Positions 17,444-28,222 are shown, counted from the first letter of the stretch. The stretch is 64,000 nucleotides of DNA from Nodularia sp. LEGE 06071 (GCF_015207755.1 NZ_JADEWH010000018.1:35123-99122), one strand, 5' to 3'. Numbers and translations: made by a program. The notes: generated from the sequence alone by a model not told the origin.

Positions 17444-17450
17444 AGGCTTT

Positions 17451-17478
17451 GTAGAGATGTTTGATGAAATGTCTCTAC
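17451..17478. repeat. 28-bp imperfect palindrome between convergent genes
   Basis: Ends gtagagatgttt and aaatgtctctac pair around gatg with mismatches. It is related to the palindrome at 2603-2630, and overlaps the last codons of miaA on the other strand. It may serve both converging genes as a terminator, though it has no T-run. Confidence 0.55.
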
Positions 17479-18374
17479 ACATTCTTCGTAAATTCTTCTA
17501 CTCGTTGCCAAACCTTTTCTAATAAATCAGGATCATCGGCATCAAACCACTCAATTTGGGAATACGCCTTAAACCAAGTACGCTGTCGCTTGGCAAATTG
17601 TCGCGTGTGTAAAACCGTTAATTCCTTTGCTGATTCTAAAGAAATTTCACCTGCTAAATATTGCCTGATTTCTTGATATCCCAATGTATTCAACAAAGGT
17701 AAATCAGTTCCGTATTTTTGACAAAGATATTCTACCTCAGCTACCAAACCATCAGCGATCATTTGTTCTGTGCGCTTGTGAATGCGTAGCCTGATTTTTT
17801 CGACTTCGCAATCTAAACCAATTTGCAAAATTGGATAATCTGGGGGGTTCTCTCCTTGCTGCTGGGATATGGGAATTCCAGTGATGTAAAATACTTCTAA
17901 TGCTCGTAAAGTCCGCACAGTATCATGAGGATGAATTTTCTGGGCTGCGATCGCATCTACTTGTTGTAGTATTCCATATAGGGTCGTTTGTCCTAAAGAT
18001 TCCAGCTGCGATCGCAATTCCTGATCTGGTGCAACTCTGGGAATTTTCATCCCTTGAACAATAGAACGTATGTATAAACCCGTACCTCCAACTAACAGCA
18101 ATGGCGCAACCCGAAGAGCCGTAATTAAGCCTTGTGCTTGTTCCTGATAGTCTGCTACCGTCATAGTGTCTGTGGGATTGCAGATATCTATTAAATAATG
18201 TGGCACTAACTTTCGTTCTGCCAATGTTGGTTTAGCCGTACCAATATCAAATTCTCGATACACCTGACGGGAATCTGCACTCAGGATCACAGAACTTAAC
18301 CGCATCGCCAAATTCAATCCCAAGCCTGACTTACCAGTCGCCGTCGCACCACAAATTACAATCAATTTAGTCAT
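17475..18374 (-). CDS. miaA: tRNA dimethylallyltransferase
   Basis: 299 residues, normal for MiaA, which transfers a dimethylallyl group to N6 of A37 in tRNAs reading UNN codons. Seen in order: the P-loop CGATATGKSGLGLNLA (residues 8-23), LSADSRQVYREFDIGTAKP, PHYLIDICNPTDTMTVADY, LLVGGTGLYIRSIVQG, HPHDTVRTLRALEVFYITG and the C-terminal LNTLGYQEIRQYL and TRQFAKRQRTWFK tRNA-binding motifs. The gene begins with ATG and converges on the Uma2 pair. Confidence 0.95.
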   Translation of the reverse strand: MTKLIVICGATATGKSGLGLNLAMRLSSVILSADSRQVYREFDIGTAKPTLAERKLVPHYLIDICNPTDTMTVADYQEQAQGLITALRVAPLLLVGGTGLYIRSIVQGMKIPRVAPDQELRSQLESLGQTTLYGILQQVDAIAAQKIHPHDTVRTLRALEVFYITGIPISQQQGENPPDYPILQIGLDCEVEKIRLRIHKRTEQMIADGLVAEVEYLCQKYGTDLPLLNTLGYQEIRQYLAGEISLESAKELTVLHTRQFAKRQRTWFKAYSQIEWFDADDPDLLEKVWQRVEEFTKNV

Positions 18375-18859
18375 TAGTCAATCAATTTTAGATTTTAGAT
18401 TTTAGATTTTGGATTAGACTGCAATCTAAAATACTCGCTGCCGCTAACGCCAATTCAAAATCCAAATTCTTTGGTCATTAGTCAACACTTCCCATACTCC
18501 GGACTCTCCCGTAAAGCTTTTGTGATAAAATCTTAAAGCTTTTATATCGTTTTTGCTGATGGGCAGTTTCAGCCCAGGCATTAAGTTAATTTTTATCACA
18601 AGCATGGGATGCAATTGTGTTGTTTAATTGAACTTCGCGTTGCGGTTCTCTGACACAAAACTTTATAGTACAGAAGCAATCTAGGAAATCTCAATTTTTG
18701 AGGCGATAAATTCAAAAAACTTATGGGGTTACATCCCCTATATAAACTTCTCATAAAATTGGTCTACAGTCGCCAGTAACCCTTTTGTGTTAGAATTTTG
18801 GTGTGTTTTGACTTTTTTGTTTTTGGGCGACTTTAAACCCACGCATCAGGAGAATTTTC
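18375..18859. other. Divergent leader region between miaA and gyrB
   Basis: 485 bases between divergent genes, expected to hold both promoters. Near miaA it carries heptamers of the attttag type (about 18385-18412). No ORF or structured RNA is recognised. gyrB has the ribosome binding site caggaga about 10 bases before its ATG. Confidence 0.5.
18385..18412. repeat. Heptamer tandem repeat (STRR type)
   Basis: Four consecutive units of attttag, the last with one change (attttgg), just upstream of the miaA start. Confidence 0.7.
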
Positions 18860-20797
18860 ATGACGAGCAGTTACAGTGCCGATCAGATTCAAGTTCTGGA
18901 AGGTCTGGAAGCCGTCCGCAAACGGCCAGGGATGTACATCGGTACTACCGGGCCGCGAGGACTCCACCATTTAGTTTATGAGGTGGTAGATAACTCTATT
19001 GATGAAGCTTTGGCGGGTCACTGTACCCATATAGAAGTGGATATCAATGCTGATGGTTCCGTGACTGTCACAGATGACGGTCGGGGTATTCCGATCGATA
19101 CTCACTCGCGAACTGGTAAATCGGCTTTAGAAACCGTGTTAACGGTACTACACGCCGGTGGTAAGTTTGGCGGTGGTGGTTACAAGGTTTCCGGCGGATT
19201 GCACGGGGTCGGTCTTTCTGTGGTTAACGCCTTGTCAGATGTGCTGGAAGTAACAGTTTGGCGAGATAACAAAGTTCATGTCCAGCGCTATGAACGAGGT
19301 GTACCAGTTACTGAACTGGTAGCCAAGCCTGACAAAGAAGGGAAAACGGGAACTTCTATCAAGTTCAATCCTGATAGCCAAATTTTTATCAATAGCGTTG
19401 AGTTTGATTACATCACTATCGCGGGTCGCCTGCGGGAGTTGGCTTATCTGAATGCAGGTGTCAAAATTACCTTTGGCGACCACCGTTTAGAACTGCTGAA
19501 AAGCGATACACCCAGAATAGAAACCTACGAATACAAGGGTGGGATTAAAGAGTATATCGCTTACATGAACCGCGATAAGCAACCACTGCACGAAGAAATT
19601 ATTTATGTGCATGGGGAACGCAATAACGTCCAAGTGGAAGTTTCTTTACAATGGTGTACTGACGCTTACACAGACAACGTGCTGGGTTTTGCGAATAATA
19701 TTCGCACCATTGATGGTGGTACTCACCTCGAAGGTTTGAAGGCGGTTCTGACTCGGACTTTAAATGCGATCGCACGTAAGCGCAATAAAATTAAAGAAAA
19801 TGAATCTAACCTCAGTGGCGAACACGTCCGGGAAGGTTTAACAGCAGTCATTTCCGTTAAAGTCCCAGACCCAGAATTTGAAGGACAAACCAAAACCAAA
19901 CTCGGTAATACTGAAGTTCGCGGTATTGTTGATTCCTTAGTGGGAGAAGTTCTCTCTGAATACTTAGAATTTCATCCGGGAATCGCTGACTCGATTTTAG
20001 ATAAAGCTATTCAAGCCTTTAAAGCCGCAGAAGCCGCCCGTCATGCGCGGGAATTAGTCCGACGCAAATCTGTCCTGGAATCTTCGCCATTACCTGGTAA
20101 ATTGGCTGATTGCAGTTCTCGTGACCCCAGCGAGTCAGAAATCTTTATCGTGGAAGGCGACTCAGCGGGTGGAAGTGCGAAACAAGGACGCGATCGCCGC
20201 ACCCAAGCCATCCTCCCCCTGCGTGGTAAAATTCTCAACATTGAGAAAACAGACGACGCGAAAATCTACAAAAATAATGAAGTCCAATCTTTAATTACAG
20301 CCCTCGGTTTAGGCGTGAAAGGAGACGAATTCGACTCCACCCAACTGCGCTATCACCGCATCGTAATTATGACCGACGCTGACGTAGATGGCGCGCATAT
20401 CCGGACACTGTTGTTAACTTTCTTCTATCGATATCAGCGCGCACTGATTGAACAGGGTTTCATATATATTGCTTGTCCTCCACTATTTAAAGTAGAACGA
20501 GGCAAGAATCATGAATACTGCTATAGCGAACGGGAACTGCAACAGTACCTGGGAACACTTCCCAGCAACGCCAACTACAACATCCAACGCTTCAAAGGTT
20601 TGGGGGAAATGATGCCTCAACAACTCTGGGATACTACTATGAACCCAGAATCTCGAAAAATGAAGCAAGTAGAAATTGAAGATGCCGCCGAAGCTGATCG
20701 TATTTTTACCATTTTAATGGGCGATCGCGTTGCACCCAGACGCGAATTTATCGAAACCTATGGTTCTAAACTCAATTTCACAGATTTAGATATCTAA
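18860..20797 (+). CDS. gyrB: DNA gyrase subunit B
   Basis: 645 residues, usual for cyanobacterial GyrB. The GHKL ATPase shows [24 protein letters not shown] and [15 protein letters not shown]. The transducer domain follows with [16 protein letters not shown]. The Toprim domain has [17 protein letters not shown] and [16 protein letters not shown], and the tail has [14 protein letters not shown] and [11 protein letters not shown]. With an A subunit it forms the tetramer that introduces negative supercoils using ATP. The HIP1 octamer or its variants occur within the gene. A topoisomerase A-type gene lies 5 kb downstream on the other strand. Confidence 0.96.
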   Translation: MTSSYSADQIQVLEGLEAVRKRPGMYIGTTGPRGLHHLVYEVVDNSIDEALAGHCTHIEVDINADGSVTVTDDGRGIPIDTHSRTGKSALETVLTVLHAGGKFGGGGYKVSGGLHGVGLSVVNALSDVLEVTVWRDNKVHVQRYERGVPVTELVAKPDKEGKTGTSIKFNPDSQIFINSVEFDYITIAGRLRELAYLNAGVKITFGDHRLELLKSDTPRIETYEYKGGIKEYIAYMNRDKQPLHEEIIYVHGERNNVQVEVSLQWCTDAYTDNVLGFANNIRTIDGGTHLEGLKAVLTRTLNAIARKRNKIKENESNLSGEHVREGLTAVISVKVPDPEFEGQTKTKLGNTEVRGIVDSLVGEVLSEYLEFHPGIADSILDKAIQAFKAAEAARHARELVRRKSVLESSPLPGKLADCSSRDPSESEIFIVEGDSAGGSAKQGRDRRTQAILPLRGKILNIEKTDDAKIYKNNEVQSLITALGLGVKGDEFDSTQLRYHRIVIMTDADVDGAHIRTLLLTFFYRYQRALIEQGFIYIACPPLFKVERGKNHEYCYSERELQQYLGTLPSNANYNIQRFKGLGEMMPQQLWDTTMNPESRKMKQVEIEDAAEADRIFTILMGDRVAPRREFIETYGSKLNFTDLDI

Positions 20798-20995
20798 ACA
20801 TCCAGCTAATAAGTAGCCATCTTCCATCAGTGAACAGTTATCAGGCGGATGGTGGAGGATTTAAACCCGCTACCAACGCCTTTAACCAATTAGTAAGGGA
20901 CTTAAACGCGGCGAATGAAATTGATCACTATCAACGGTTAACACTCTGAAAAAATTAAATACTCATAGGTTGGGGAGTCACTGTTTCCCGACTTA

Positions 20996-21126
20996 TAAGT
21001 AGGTAAGCAGGAATAAACAAAACTATATTACAGCTTGTAAATACTCCTGAAACCCTTACCAATGACCAATGACAAAGGACAAATGACGACCCTAGCTAGT
21101 TAACTTTATTTACGCCGACCTACTTA
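20996..21126. mobile_element. MITE-like element, first copy
   Basis: 131 bases bounded by taagtaggt and acctactta. The end sequences continue to pair loosely for about 22 bp. A second copy at 62698-62822 shares the ends and long internal runs, such as caatgaccaatgacaaagga and ttatttacgcc. There is no ORF. A TA target duplication would be compatible with the IS630/Tc1 group, but TA is also part of the palindromic end, so that is unproven. Confidence 0.8.
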
Positions 21127-21145
21127 GCACGTTTTGAGCAACGCA

Positions 21146-21175
21146 AAACCCAACGCTGGCGAAGATGTTGGGTTT
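21146..21175. repeat. 9-bp inverted repeat hairpin
   Basis: aaacccaac (21146-21154) pairs exactly with gttgggttt (21167-21175) around 12 bases. It is a common style of intergenic hairpin in Nostoc relatives. Confidence 0.5.
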
Positions 21176-21330
21176 CCTTACGTGCAGCCAACCGACACAT
21201 CTGAAGTCATAAATATTCGTGCCTACCTACTGAAGTATTTTCAAACTATGCCGTTAGGCTGAGGGACAATATACCTAAAATTATTAACTATTGTCAGTAA
21301 TTGTCTACTTAACGGAATTTTCACAAAACG

Positions 21331-21948
21331 ATGAAAGTCAGTCAAAAGTTCATCAGAAAAGTATTGTTTAATATGATCAGTTTAGGCAGCCTAGTGGCTC
21401 TATCTGCCTGTGCCGAACCGATTACACAAGCTCCACCTTCTTCACCTCCCGTAACCGAAACTTCTCCGGCGGCTCCTCCCGTTGCAGATACTCGTCTAGA
21501 AACAACTGCTGATCTCAATTTAGCCGAACTGACACAAGCAGCCGCCAAGGAAGGACAGTTTCAAACGCTAACAAGGGCAGTGGAAGCCGCCGGCTTACAA
21601 GATCAATTGGCAACCCCAGGGCCTTACACAGTATTTGCACCTACCGATGCCGCTTTTAACGCCTTACCCGCAGGTACTTTAAACAACCTCTTGAAACCAG
21701 AAAACAAAGACCAATTAACGAAGTTACTTGCCTACCACGTTGTCCCAGGACAATTTACCTCTAGTCAACTGACATCTGGAGAAGTCAAGACAGTTGAGGG
21801 TAGTCCTGTCACAGTCAATGTTGATGATGCTACCAAAGGTATCACTATTAACAATGCTAAGGTGACTCAAGCAGATATTCCCGCTAGCAACGGCATCGTT
21901 CACGTAATTGATCAGGTAATTCTGCCACCTAATTTTCCAGATACTTAG
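21331..21948 (+). CDS. Fasciclin (FAS1) domain lipoprotein
   Basis: 205 residues. The N-terminus is a signal peptide ending in the lipobox LVALSAC (Cys at about 27). A Pro/Thr/Ser-rich linker (residues 30-60) leads to one FAS1 domain: LTQAAAKEGQFQTLTRAVEAAGL, GPYTVFAPTDAAFNALP, LTKLLAYHVVPGQF and SNGIVHVIDQVILPP (H1 and H2 boxes intact). FAS1 modules mediate adhesion or matrix contacts at the surface. Single-domain lipidated forms are common in cyanobacteria. A hairpin terminator follows. Confidence 0.9.
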   Translation: MKVSQKFIRKVLFNMISLGSLVALSACAEPITQAPPSSPPVTETSPAAPPVADTRLETTADLNLAELTQAAAKEGQFQTLTRAVEAAGLQDQLATPGPYTVFAPTDAAFNALPAGTLNNLLKPENKDQLTKLLAYHVVPGQFTSSQLTSGEVKTVEGSPVTVNVDDATKGITINNAKVTQADIPASNGIVHVIDQVILPPNFPDT

Positions 21949-23571
21949 AATACAAGCCCAATATCACATAATTTCATAAAAAACAATGGCTCCCTGGTTT
22001 GATTTTCGAGAAAGCTAGAACAAAAACCGGGGAAATTTTATTTGTGCTTTTTAGTCAGTGAAAATTGTTTGATAAAATACATAAGGATGGAATTATCATC
22101 ACTATTAGTTTTTAGCTATGACTTAAAACACACAACTGATTTATTGTCAAGGTTTATCCCACAGTGATGAAGTAATCACTAGTCATTAGTTGTTTGGAGT
22201 GCATACCCCACCGCTTGTGGTTTGCTGATCTAAAGACTAATGACTTGGAGTAGGGGGTTGATTTCCGATGATTGCGAGATCCCAACTGTATCGGCACTTC
22301 AGTCAGAGTCAAAAGCACAGCTCCATAACTTTGGGCTTAATTTCTCCCACAAGTTAGAAGAGCATTTGTTATGCTTGAATAGCAAAGCGAAATCTTGTCT
22401 AAAAAGCAAAATTGGCTAAATATCTTAAGGATTCAATATCACAGAATCACAACATTATCCTTAAGCCAAAAGTATTATATTTAACAATTTTGTTACTGAA
22501 AGCCCCTCTGCAAGTAGGTTCTCAACCGATCATCTGACTGTTCTATGTCCCAACTTTTCACTGCTAATACCTTCCAGTATTGCCGAAGTGATGGCGATTA
22601 TTTTGCCTGTATCATCTAGATATTTGGTTTAAGTAGGCTAATATCTCTAATTTTGACTGTCAAATTTCTGCTGAATTGATTAAAATATCGGTGTATACAA
22701 TAAGAACAGTTTGTCAACTTTCATTGGGTTGAAATTTCAGCAGTGCGCTAACGTGTGAATAAGACCAATCAGTCAAATCTCAATTGTTTGCCATTTCGCT
22801 GATTCTGCCACAGCCTCAACTCCTTAGTTTAGGCATTTGGCCTCAGTAAGTTAAGTGTCTTAAGATCAGCATTACCATTCTTGCTGTACTTAGACTGTCA
22901 GAATCTTCATGCAACTCTTAAGATTGAGCCATTTATGAAGGAAATGTAATAATGGGTGCATTAATATTTCTCGCTTAAGTTAACATTAAAAAAACTGTTT
23001 CTAAGTAATTAATGTTGCAGATCATACTGAAAAGTATGTAAAAGCGGGTGTAGTTTCCTTTGAATGTAAAGATAATGTCACTAAGATGCCAAAAAGTTTG
23101 AGAAAACTTTAAGGGCATGACTACCATTTCCAATATCTTTTTGTTATTAGTGGCTTTACCTTGCACAATGGCATCATGATTAATACACAAAAAGAGTGCA
23201 ATTTTTGTGAAACAGGCTACAATCGGAAAAGTCTTTATCAGAAAATATGCCAACCCTCATATTACAGTCCTATTTTGTTTATATGGAGTGGTAGATTTTT
23301 GAGATCAAGACAAGCCTTTGTTTAGACGAATTAGTTAAAACTTGTATGTGATAGCAACACATATGATTTCTAACTAAAATGAGCAAGTCAGCAGTAACTG
23401 CGACTTTCCATATACAGTCAAAAAATCCTCTATGAAGAGGAGCAAAACTTCCGAAAAGATTTCCGGGAAAACAGCCTAAAACCCGATTTTCGGTAGTTAA
23501 CTCGCTCATTTAAAAAGAGCAGTAAACACATCTTGAGTAATTGATTCTGCAAGGAGCATGAGGAACGCGGC
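21949..23571. other. Long gene-free stretch upstream of sigA
   Basis: 1623 bases. Apart from the terminator of the fasciclin gene near its start, I find no ORF with homology-like character, no tRNA and no clear IS ends. Small hairpins occur near the sigA end (for example cctctatgaagagg near 23428). It may contain the sigA promoter region, a long 5' leader or an unannotated non-coding RNA. Confidence 0.5.
21992..22043 (+). terminator. Likely terminator after the fasciclin gene
   Basis: ccctggttt (21992-22000) pairs with aaaccgggg (22024-22032), with one G-T pair. The stem is followed by the A/T-rich run aaattttattt. It is 44 bases after the stop codon. Confidence 0.6.
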
Positions 23572-24747
23572 ATGAACCAGGCTAACAACGTACTCGAAAG
23601 CATTTATCAGCCTGACCTAGAAATAATAAATCAGCCTGAGCTCGAGTTAGAACTCTTAGTCGAAGAAGAAGAAGAAGAAGAGGACTTGCTGATTAACGAT
23701 GATGGCGAAGATGAGTTTTTAGAGCCTCAGTCTGATGAGGACGACACAAAGTCTGGAAAAGCCGCTAAATCACGTCGTCGGACACAAAGCAAGAAAAAGC
23801 ACTACACCGAAGACTCGATTCGCCTTTATCTGCAAGAAATTGGTCGGATTCGCCTATTGCGGGCAGACGAAGAAATCGAATTGGCGCGAAAAATCGCCGA
23901 TTTGTTGGAATTGGAAAGGGTGCGGGATAGACTGCAAGAACAGTTAGAACGCGAACCTGAATATCGGGAATGGGCAGAAGCCGTACAGCTACCATTACCA
24001 GCATTTCGTTATCGCCTGCATATTGGTCGCAGGGCAAAAGATAAAATGGTGCAATCGAACCTGCGTCTTGTGGTGTCAATTGCCAAGAAATACATGAATC
24101 GTGGCTTGTCCTTCCAAGATTTAATTCAGGAAGGTAGTCTCGGTTTGATTCGCGCCGCAGAAAAATTTGACCACGAAAAAGGTTATAAGTTTTCTACATA
24201 CGCTACATGGTGGATTCGTCAAGCAATCACCCGTGCGATCGCTGATCAATCCCGTACTATCCGCCTACCGGTTCATCTCTACGAAACCATTTCGCGGATC
24301 AAGAAAACTACCAAGTTGCTATCTCAAGAAATGGGTCGCAAACCCACTGAAGAAGAAATCGCTACTCGCATGGAAATGACCATCGAGAAGTTACGATTTA
24401 TTGCTAAATCTGCCCAGTTACCCATCTCATTAGAAACGCCCATCGGTAAAGAAGAAGATTCTCGATTGGGCGATTTTATTGAATCCGATGGTGAAACTCC
24501 AGAAGATCAGGTTTCCAAAAATCTGCTGCGTGAAGACCTGGAAAAAGTCCTCGATAGCCTCAGTCCTCGTGAACGTGATGTTCTCCGACTCCGCTATGGT
24601 TTGGATGACGGTCGCATGAAGACTCTGGAAGAAATTGGACAGATTTTCAACGTCACTCGCGAACGGATTCGTCAAATTGAAGCGAAAGCACTCCGCAAGT
24701 TACGTCACCCGAATCGCAACAGTGTTCTTAAGGAATATATTCGGTAG
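23572..24747 (+). CDS. sigA: Principal RNA polymerase sigma factor SigA (RpoD, group 1)
   Basis: 391 residues, typical of cyanobacterial SigA. After an acidic N-terminus (a run of Glu coded by GAA repeats near residues 30-37), the protein carries region 1.2 ([16 protein letters not shown]), region 2 ([38 protein letters not shown] and [26 protein letters not shown]), region 3 and region 4 ([20 protein letters not shown]-like [16 protein letters not shown]). It directs RNA polymerase to housekeeping promoters. The start codon is preceded by AAGGAG at a rather long distance and by GAGG closer in. It follows the long gene-free stretch. Confidence 0.95.
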   Translation: MNQANNVLESIYQPDLEIINQPELELELLVEEEEEEEDLLINDDGEDEFLEPQSDEDDTKSGKAAKSRRRTQSKKKHYTEDSIRLYLQEIGRIRLLRADEEIELARKIADLLELERVRDRLQEQLEREPEYREWAEAVQLPLPAFRYRLHIGRRAKDKMVQSNLRLVVSIAKKYMNRGLSFQDLIQEGSLGLIRAAEKFDHEKGYKFSTYATWWIRQAITRAIADQSRTIRLPVHLYETISRIKKTTKLLSQEMGRKPTEEEIATRMEMTIEKLRFIAKSAQLPISLETPIGKEEDSRLGDFIESDGETPEDQVSKNLLREDLEKVLDSLSPRERDVLRLRYGLDDGRMKTLEEIGQIFNVTRERIRQIEAKALRKLRHPNRNSVLKEYIR

Positions 24748-24775
24748 TTATTAGTTATTAGTCATTAGTCATTAG
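24747..24775. repeat. Heptamer tandem repeat after sigA
   Basis: gttatta twice then gtcatta twice, in a row, starting at the last base of the sigA stop codon. Confidence 0.75.
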
Positions 24776-24818
24776 CTTTACACCAATGTCTGATGACTAA
24801 AAAAATGACAAACAATTA

Positions 24819-24862
24819 AAAAACCTGGTAGTGAATCAGCATTACCAGGTTTTTCTTTATTT
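24819..24862. terminator. Bidirectional terminator between sigA and the HLIP gene
   Basis: aaaaacctggta (24819-24830) pairs exactly with taccaggttttt (24843-24854). A T-rich run follows on the plus strand, and the A-rich left arm supplies a T-run on the minus strand. It can end both converging genes. Confidence 0.8.
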
Positions 24863-24892
24863 TTTTATGTAGCTAATTCTGTATAGTCAAAT

Positions 24893-25072
24893 TTACAGAA
24901 TGCCCCAAAAATGCAGAAAACCTTGACCAGAAAATAACTCAACGAGTGCGGCTGCTAAAAAGCCAATCATTGCCAAGCGACCATTCCAAATTTCGGCTTG
25001 GGGTGTAAAGCCCCAACGCCAATCGTTGCGATTTTCATTTACGGGAGCATTAACATTTGTTGCGTTTGTCAT
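24893..25072 (-). CDS. High-light-inducible protein (HLIP, one-helix chlorophyll-binding)
   Basis: About 59 residues from the ATG at 25072, which has GGAG eight bases upstream; a GTG at 25081 would overlap that site. The C-terminal half is one membrane helix with the chlorophyll-binding motif [19 protein letters not shown], then [12 protein letters not shown]. The N-terminal half is polar and faces the stroma/cytoplasm side (WRWGFTPQA). HLIPs bind chlorophyll and carotenoid and protect photosystem assembly under strong light. Length and motif fit the family fully. Confidence 0.92.
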   Translation of the reverse strand: MTNATNVNAPVNENRNDWRWGFTPQAEIWNGRLAMIGFLAAALVELFSGQGFLHFWGIL

Positions 25073-25490
25073 GGTTGGCACTCCAAACTAGATTTACGAA
25101 GTATTATTTCCTTATGTAAACTAATATAACAAAAATATTGAGAAATACCAAGTTTATTTATATTTTTATTGCTATATATTGACTAAGTTATTTATCTTTG
25201 ATATCCAAAAACCAGCATCTATCGTAGGGTAGATTTACTAAAGGACTGACAAATAAATATATTTATTGCTATATATTAGCAACTATTGCACCATTTGATT
25301 GGAGATTTTTGGCTCAAAAGTTCAGATAATCTGTATTTGTTATGGAAAATCAAGATTTAGCAGTTGTCTTTCTTATAGAAAATTTTTGCAGTTATGGCAA
25401 CCGCTAAGGAAGTTAAGAGATAAACTGATAATCAAACTTAGATACCAAAAGGGTTTTAACCCACTCCCTACTCCCCACTCCCCACTCCCC

Positions 25491-25634
25491 AGCTATATGA
25501 CAATACGGTTCAGTTAAGGAACCAAATTGTTTGTCACAGTAATTTTTTTTAACGAACCGCAGAGGCACAGAGGACACAGAGAGTTAAGAAAGAGAAGAAA
25601 AATTTGCTTAACTGAACTGTATTGAGCTATATGA
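25491..25634. mobile_element. 124-bp MITE-like element with 10-bp target duplication
   Basis: The element is 25501-25624. Ends caatacggttcagttaag (25501-25518) and cttaactgaactgtattg (25607-25624) are inverted repeats, 17 of 18 matching. The flanks are identical 10-mers, agctatatga, at 25491-25500 and 25625-25634. The interior has no ORF. The ends differ from those of the elements at 4 kb and 21 kb, so this is a separate family. Confidence 0.87.
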
Positions 25635-25641
25635 AAGTAAA

Positions 25642-25675
25642 AACCTCACAGGTAGAATCAGTGTGAGGTTCAAAT
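25642..25675 (-). terminator. Terminator of the GyrA/ParC-type gene
   Basis: aacctcaca (25642-25650) and tgtgaggtt (25662-25670) form a 9-bp stem. On the minus strand it is followed by a T-rich run. It lies about 40 bases beyond the stop codon at 25712. Confidence 0.75.
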
Positions 25676-25711
25676 CAGTTTTACTGGTTGTTCTGGTGTC
25701 AATTGGGCTGA

Positions 25712-28222
25712 TTACATTCGCACTTCGGCAACAGTGATAATTCTTTCATCACGGTTCAGGTCAATAATGCTTTCACCCTTACCATCTCTACCTAATATCG
25801 GCACTGTGTCCACAGGTATCCGCACAACACGCTCTTTATTGGTTACTAGTGCGACCTCAGCAGAGGCGATCGCCTGAATCATACCAGCTAAATGATCGGT
25901 TTTGCTGGCAAATTTCAGCGATTGTGTGCCTAAATTACCCCGGTCAGCCCGTTTTAAATGACTCACAGGTAGGCGTTTGGCATATCCTTCTTCTGTAACT
26001 AGCAACAAGTTATCTTCCCCAGCCGCAGTGACACAGCCCACCATTTTTTGATGTTTCAGCAGGCGCAATGCTTGTAACCCCATGGCCGTCCGACCCATAA
26101 TCGGCAGTTGTTGATCATCGGCGGCGAATTTTAACAAGCGTCCGCCCGAACTGGCTAAAATCAAATTTTCCTTGGGAGTGGTTAACTGGGTAAATAACAA
26201 TTCATCATCTTCTTTGAGCTTTAAAATCGTAATTCCCCGACGAGTCAGATTCGTAAATTCTCCCAAAGTCAGGCGCTTAATTCGCCCCTCCTTGGTCAGG
26301 AGAACCATCTGCCTAGTTTCCAAATTCTCTGGAAGAATCAGGCGACCAACCAAGGCTTCTTGAGCGCCTTGAGCCGTAGTACTGAGCATGGTAATCAGTG
26401 GTGTTCCCCGTGGAGAACGTCCGGTGGTAGGGCGAATATCTCCCACATTCACAGGGTAAACTTTGCCACTGCTGGTAATGACCAGCAAGTCTTGATCTGT
26501 GGCGGTCAAATCGGTTTGGATGATGAAGTCATGATCAGGTAGACCGTTTTCAACTTTCGATTTCTTTCCTGATGGCTGAAGGCGACGCACATATCCCCGT
26601 TGGCTAAATTCTAAGACTACTTCTTCTGCTGGTTCAGAAGAGGGTGAATTTTGGGGATTGATTTCGGCGGCTGTGCTGGGAAGTTTTTCGACTCCTTTGA
26701 CTTTGGCAAACTCCTCATTACTCCTAGCTAAGAGCTTCGTTCGGCGAGGATTGTTATATTTGCGCTTGAGCGATCGCAAATCTTTTTTCAGTGTCTTCAG
26801 TAATTCGTGGCGATCGCTGAGTAATCTTTGCAATGAATCAATTTGCTCACTGAGTTGCTCAAATTCTTGCTGCAAATTGTGCCGTTCTAAACTGGTGAGG
26901 CGGCGTAATGGCATCGCTAGAATAGCATCTCCCTGTGACTCACTCAAATCCAGACGGCTACAGAGGCTCATTTTTGCCGTAGTCCCATCAGCAGCTGTTC
27001 GCAAAATTTCAATTAATTGATCCAGTTGCGATAATGCTTTGAGCAACCCGGACACGATATGCAACCGACTTTCTGCCTTACCCAACTCATAACTGTAACG
27101 ACGGTTGAGGGTTTGCTCGCGGAATTTCAAAAATTCCTGTAACATTTGCCGCAAACTTAACTGGCGGGGTTGTCCATCTACCAAGGCTAAGAGAATCGCC
27201 CCAAAGTTGCTTTGCAAGGCGGTTTGGTGATACAAGTGTTGCAGAAGTTCTTGGGGGTTGGTATCGCGTTTGAGTTCAATTACTACCCGCATTCCTTCGC
27301 GATCGCTTTCGTCCCGCAAATCAGAAATTCCATGCAAACGACCGTGATTGACTAAATCTGCTACTTTTTCAATCCAGGCAGCCTTATTCACTTGATAAGG
27401 CAATTCTGTGATAATAATTGCCGTCCGTCGCTTACTTCCTCTAGTAGGGGCAATTTCCTCTGTATTGGCGACTCCTCGCAACACAATACTACCCTTACCA
27501 CTGGTGTATGCTTCCCGAATCCCTGTATCACCAACTATTTCTCCCCCGGTAGGAAAGTCGGGGCCAGGAATGATTTCCCATAACTTTTGTTCTGACAAAT
27601 CCGGTTGGTCAATTAAAGCAATCAAGCCATCCACTAATTCTCCCAAGTTGTGCGGGGGAATATTGGTAGCCATACCGACAGCAATACCAGAACAGCCATT
27701 CAGCAATAGAAAAGGCAATTGAGCCGGGAGTACGGTGGGTTCTTGTTGGGAATTATCAAAGTTACCGATAAATTCCACAGTTTCATCGCCAATTTCTGCC
27801 AACATTCCTTCATGGCTGATGGCGGCGAGACGCGTTTCTGTGTAACGCATGGCGGCTGGTGGGTCATTATCGACGCTCCCAAAGTTACCATGTCCTGACA
27901 ATAGGGGATAGCGGCAGGAAAATTCTTGTACTAATCTGACTAAGGCATCATAAACTGATTGGTCACCGTGAGGATGGTATTTACCCAGGACATCTCCGAC
28001 TACACGGGCGCACTTACGATAGGGTCTATCTGGCGTTAAACCTAGTTCATGCATAGCATATAAAATCCGCCGATGCACTGGTTTTAAGCCATCACGCACG
28101 TCTGGTAACGCCCGCCCAACAATCACACTCATGGCATATTCTAAGTAAGACCGTTGCATCTCCGTGTGCAGGGCTGTTGTGATTACCTGTCCCGTGGGGA
28201 GAAGGTTTAACTGTTTTGCCAT
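25712..28222 (-). CDS. Type IIA DNA topoisomerase subunit A (GyrA/ParC family)
   Basis: 836 residues. The breakage-reunion domain holds the catalytic Tyr127 ([11 protein letters not shown]), [16 protein letters not shown] and the Ile-containing [14 protein letters not shown] coiled-coil gate follows (LEQ-rich, about 430-500), then a beta-pinwheel of the GyrA type with [27 protein letters not shown] and [11 protein letters not shown]. The canonical GyrA box (QRRGGKG-like) is not visible; the corresponding blade reads KRADRGNLG near residue 757. The residue matching E. coli Ser83 is Gln88 ([10 protein letters not shown]). Cyanobacteria often have two A-type paralogues; this could be the ParC-like one, so no gene symbol is given. 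Confidence 0.9.
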   Translation of the reverse strand: MAKQLNLLPTGQVITTALHTEMQRSYLEYAMSVIVGRALPDVRDGLKPVHRRILYAMHELGLTPDRPYRKCARVVGDVLGKYHPHGDQSVYDALVRLVQEFSCRYPLLSGHGNFGSVDNDPPAAMRYTETRLAAISHEGMLAEIGDETVEFIGNFDNSQQEPTVLPAQLPFLLLNGCSGIAVGMATNIPPHNLGELVDGLIALIDQPDLSEQKLWEIIPGPDFPTGGEIVGDTGIREAYTSGKGSIVLRGVANTEEIAPTRGSKRRTAIIITELPYQVNKAAWIEKVADLVNHGRLHGISDLRDESDREGMRVVIELKRDTNPQELLQHLYHQTALQSNFGAILLALVDGQPRQLSLRQMLQEFLKFREQTLNRRYSYELGKAESRLHIVSGLLKALSQLDQLIEILRTAADGTTAKMSLCSRLDLSESQGDAILAMPLRRLTSLERHNLQQEFEQLSEQIDSLQRLLSDRHELLKTLKKDLRSLKRKYNNPRRTKLLARSNEEFAKVKGVEKLPSTAAEINPQNSPSSEPAEEVVLEFSQRGYVRRLQPSGKKSKVENGLPDHDFIIQTDLTATDQDLLVITSSGKVYPVNVGDIRPTTGRSPRGTPLITMLSTTAQGAQEALVGRLILPENLETRQMVLLTKEGRIKRLTLGEFTNLTRRGITILKLKEDDELLFTQLTTPKENLILASSGGRLLKFAADDQQLPIMGRTAMGLQALRLLKHQKMVGCVTAAGEDNLLLVTEEGYAKRLPVSHLKRADRGNLGTQSLKFASKTDHLAGMIQAIASAEVALVTNKERVVRIPVDTVPILGRDGKGESIIDLNRDERIITVAEVRM

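Larger units (their letters stand above)
20798..21330. other. Intergenic stretch with a MITE and a palindromic repeat
   Basis: 533 bases without a credible ORF or tRNA between gyrB and the fasciclin gene. It contains the element at 20996-21126 and the inverted repeat at 21146-21175. Confidence 0.5.
25073..25711. other. Intergenic stretch with a MITE and C-rich tandem repeat
   Basis: 639 bases between the HLIP gene and the topoisomerase gene terminator. It holds a ctccccac-type short tandem array at about 25461-25490, directly followed by the mobile element at 25491-25634. No coding region is supported. Confidence 0.5.

Noticed and set aside
20800..21330. tRNA or other stable RNA gene after gyrB
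   Set aside because: No T-loop sequence or cloverleaf pairing was found; the structure there belongs to the repeat elements.
22975..23253. Minus-strand ORF of 92 codons upstream of sigA
   Set aside because: No ribosome binding site and odd composition; no family resemblance. Treated as chance.
25299..25517. Plus-strand ORF of 72 codons before the topoisomerase terminator
   Set aside because: It crosses the C-rich microsatellite and runs into the MITE; no protein-like pattern.
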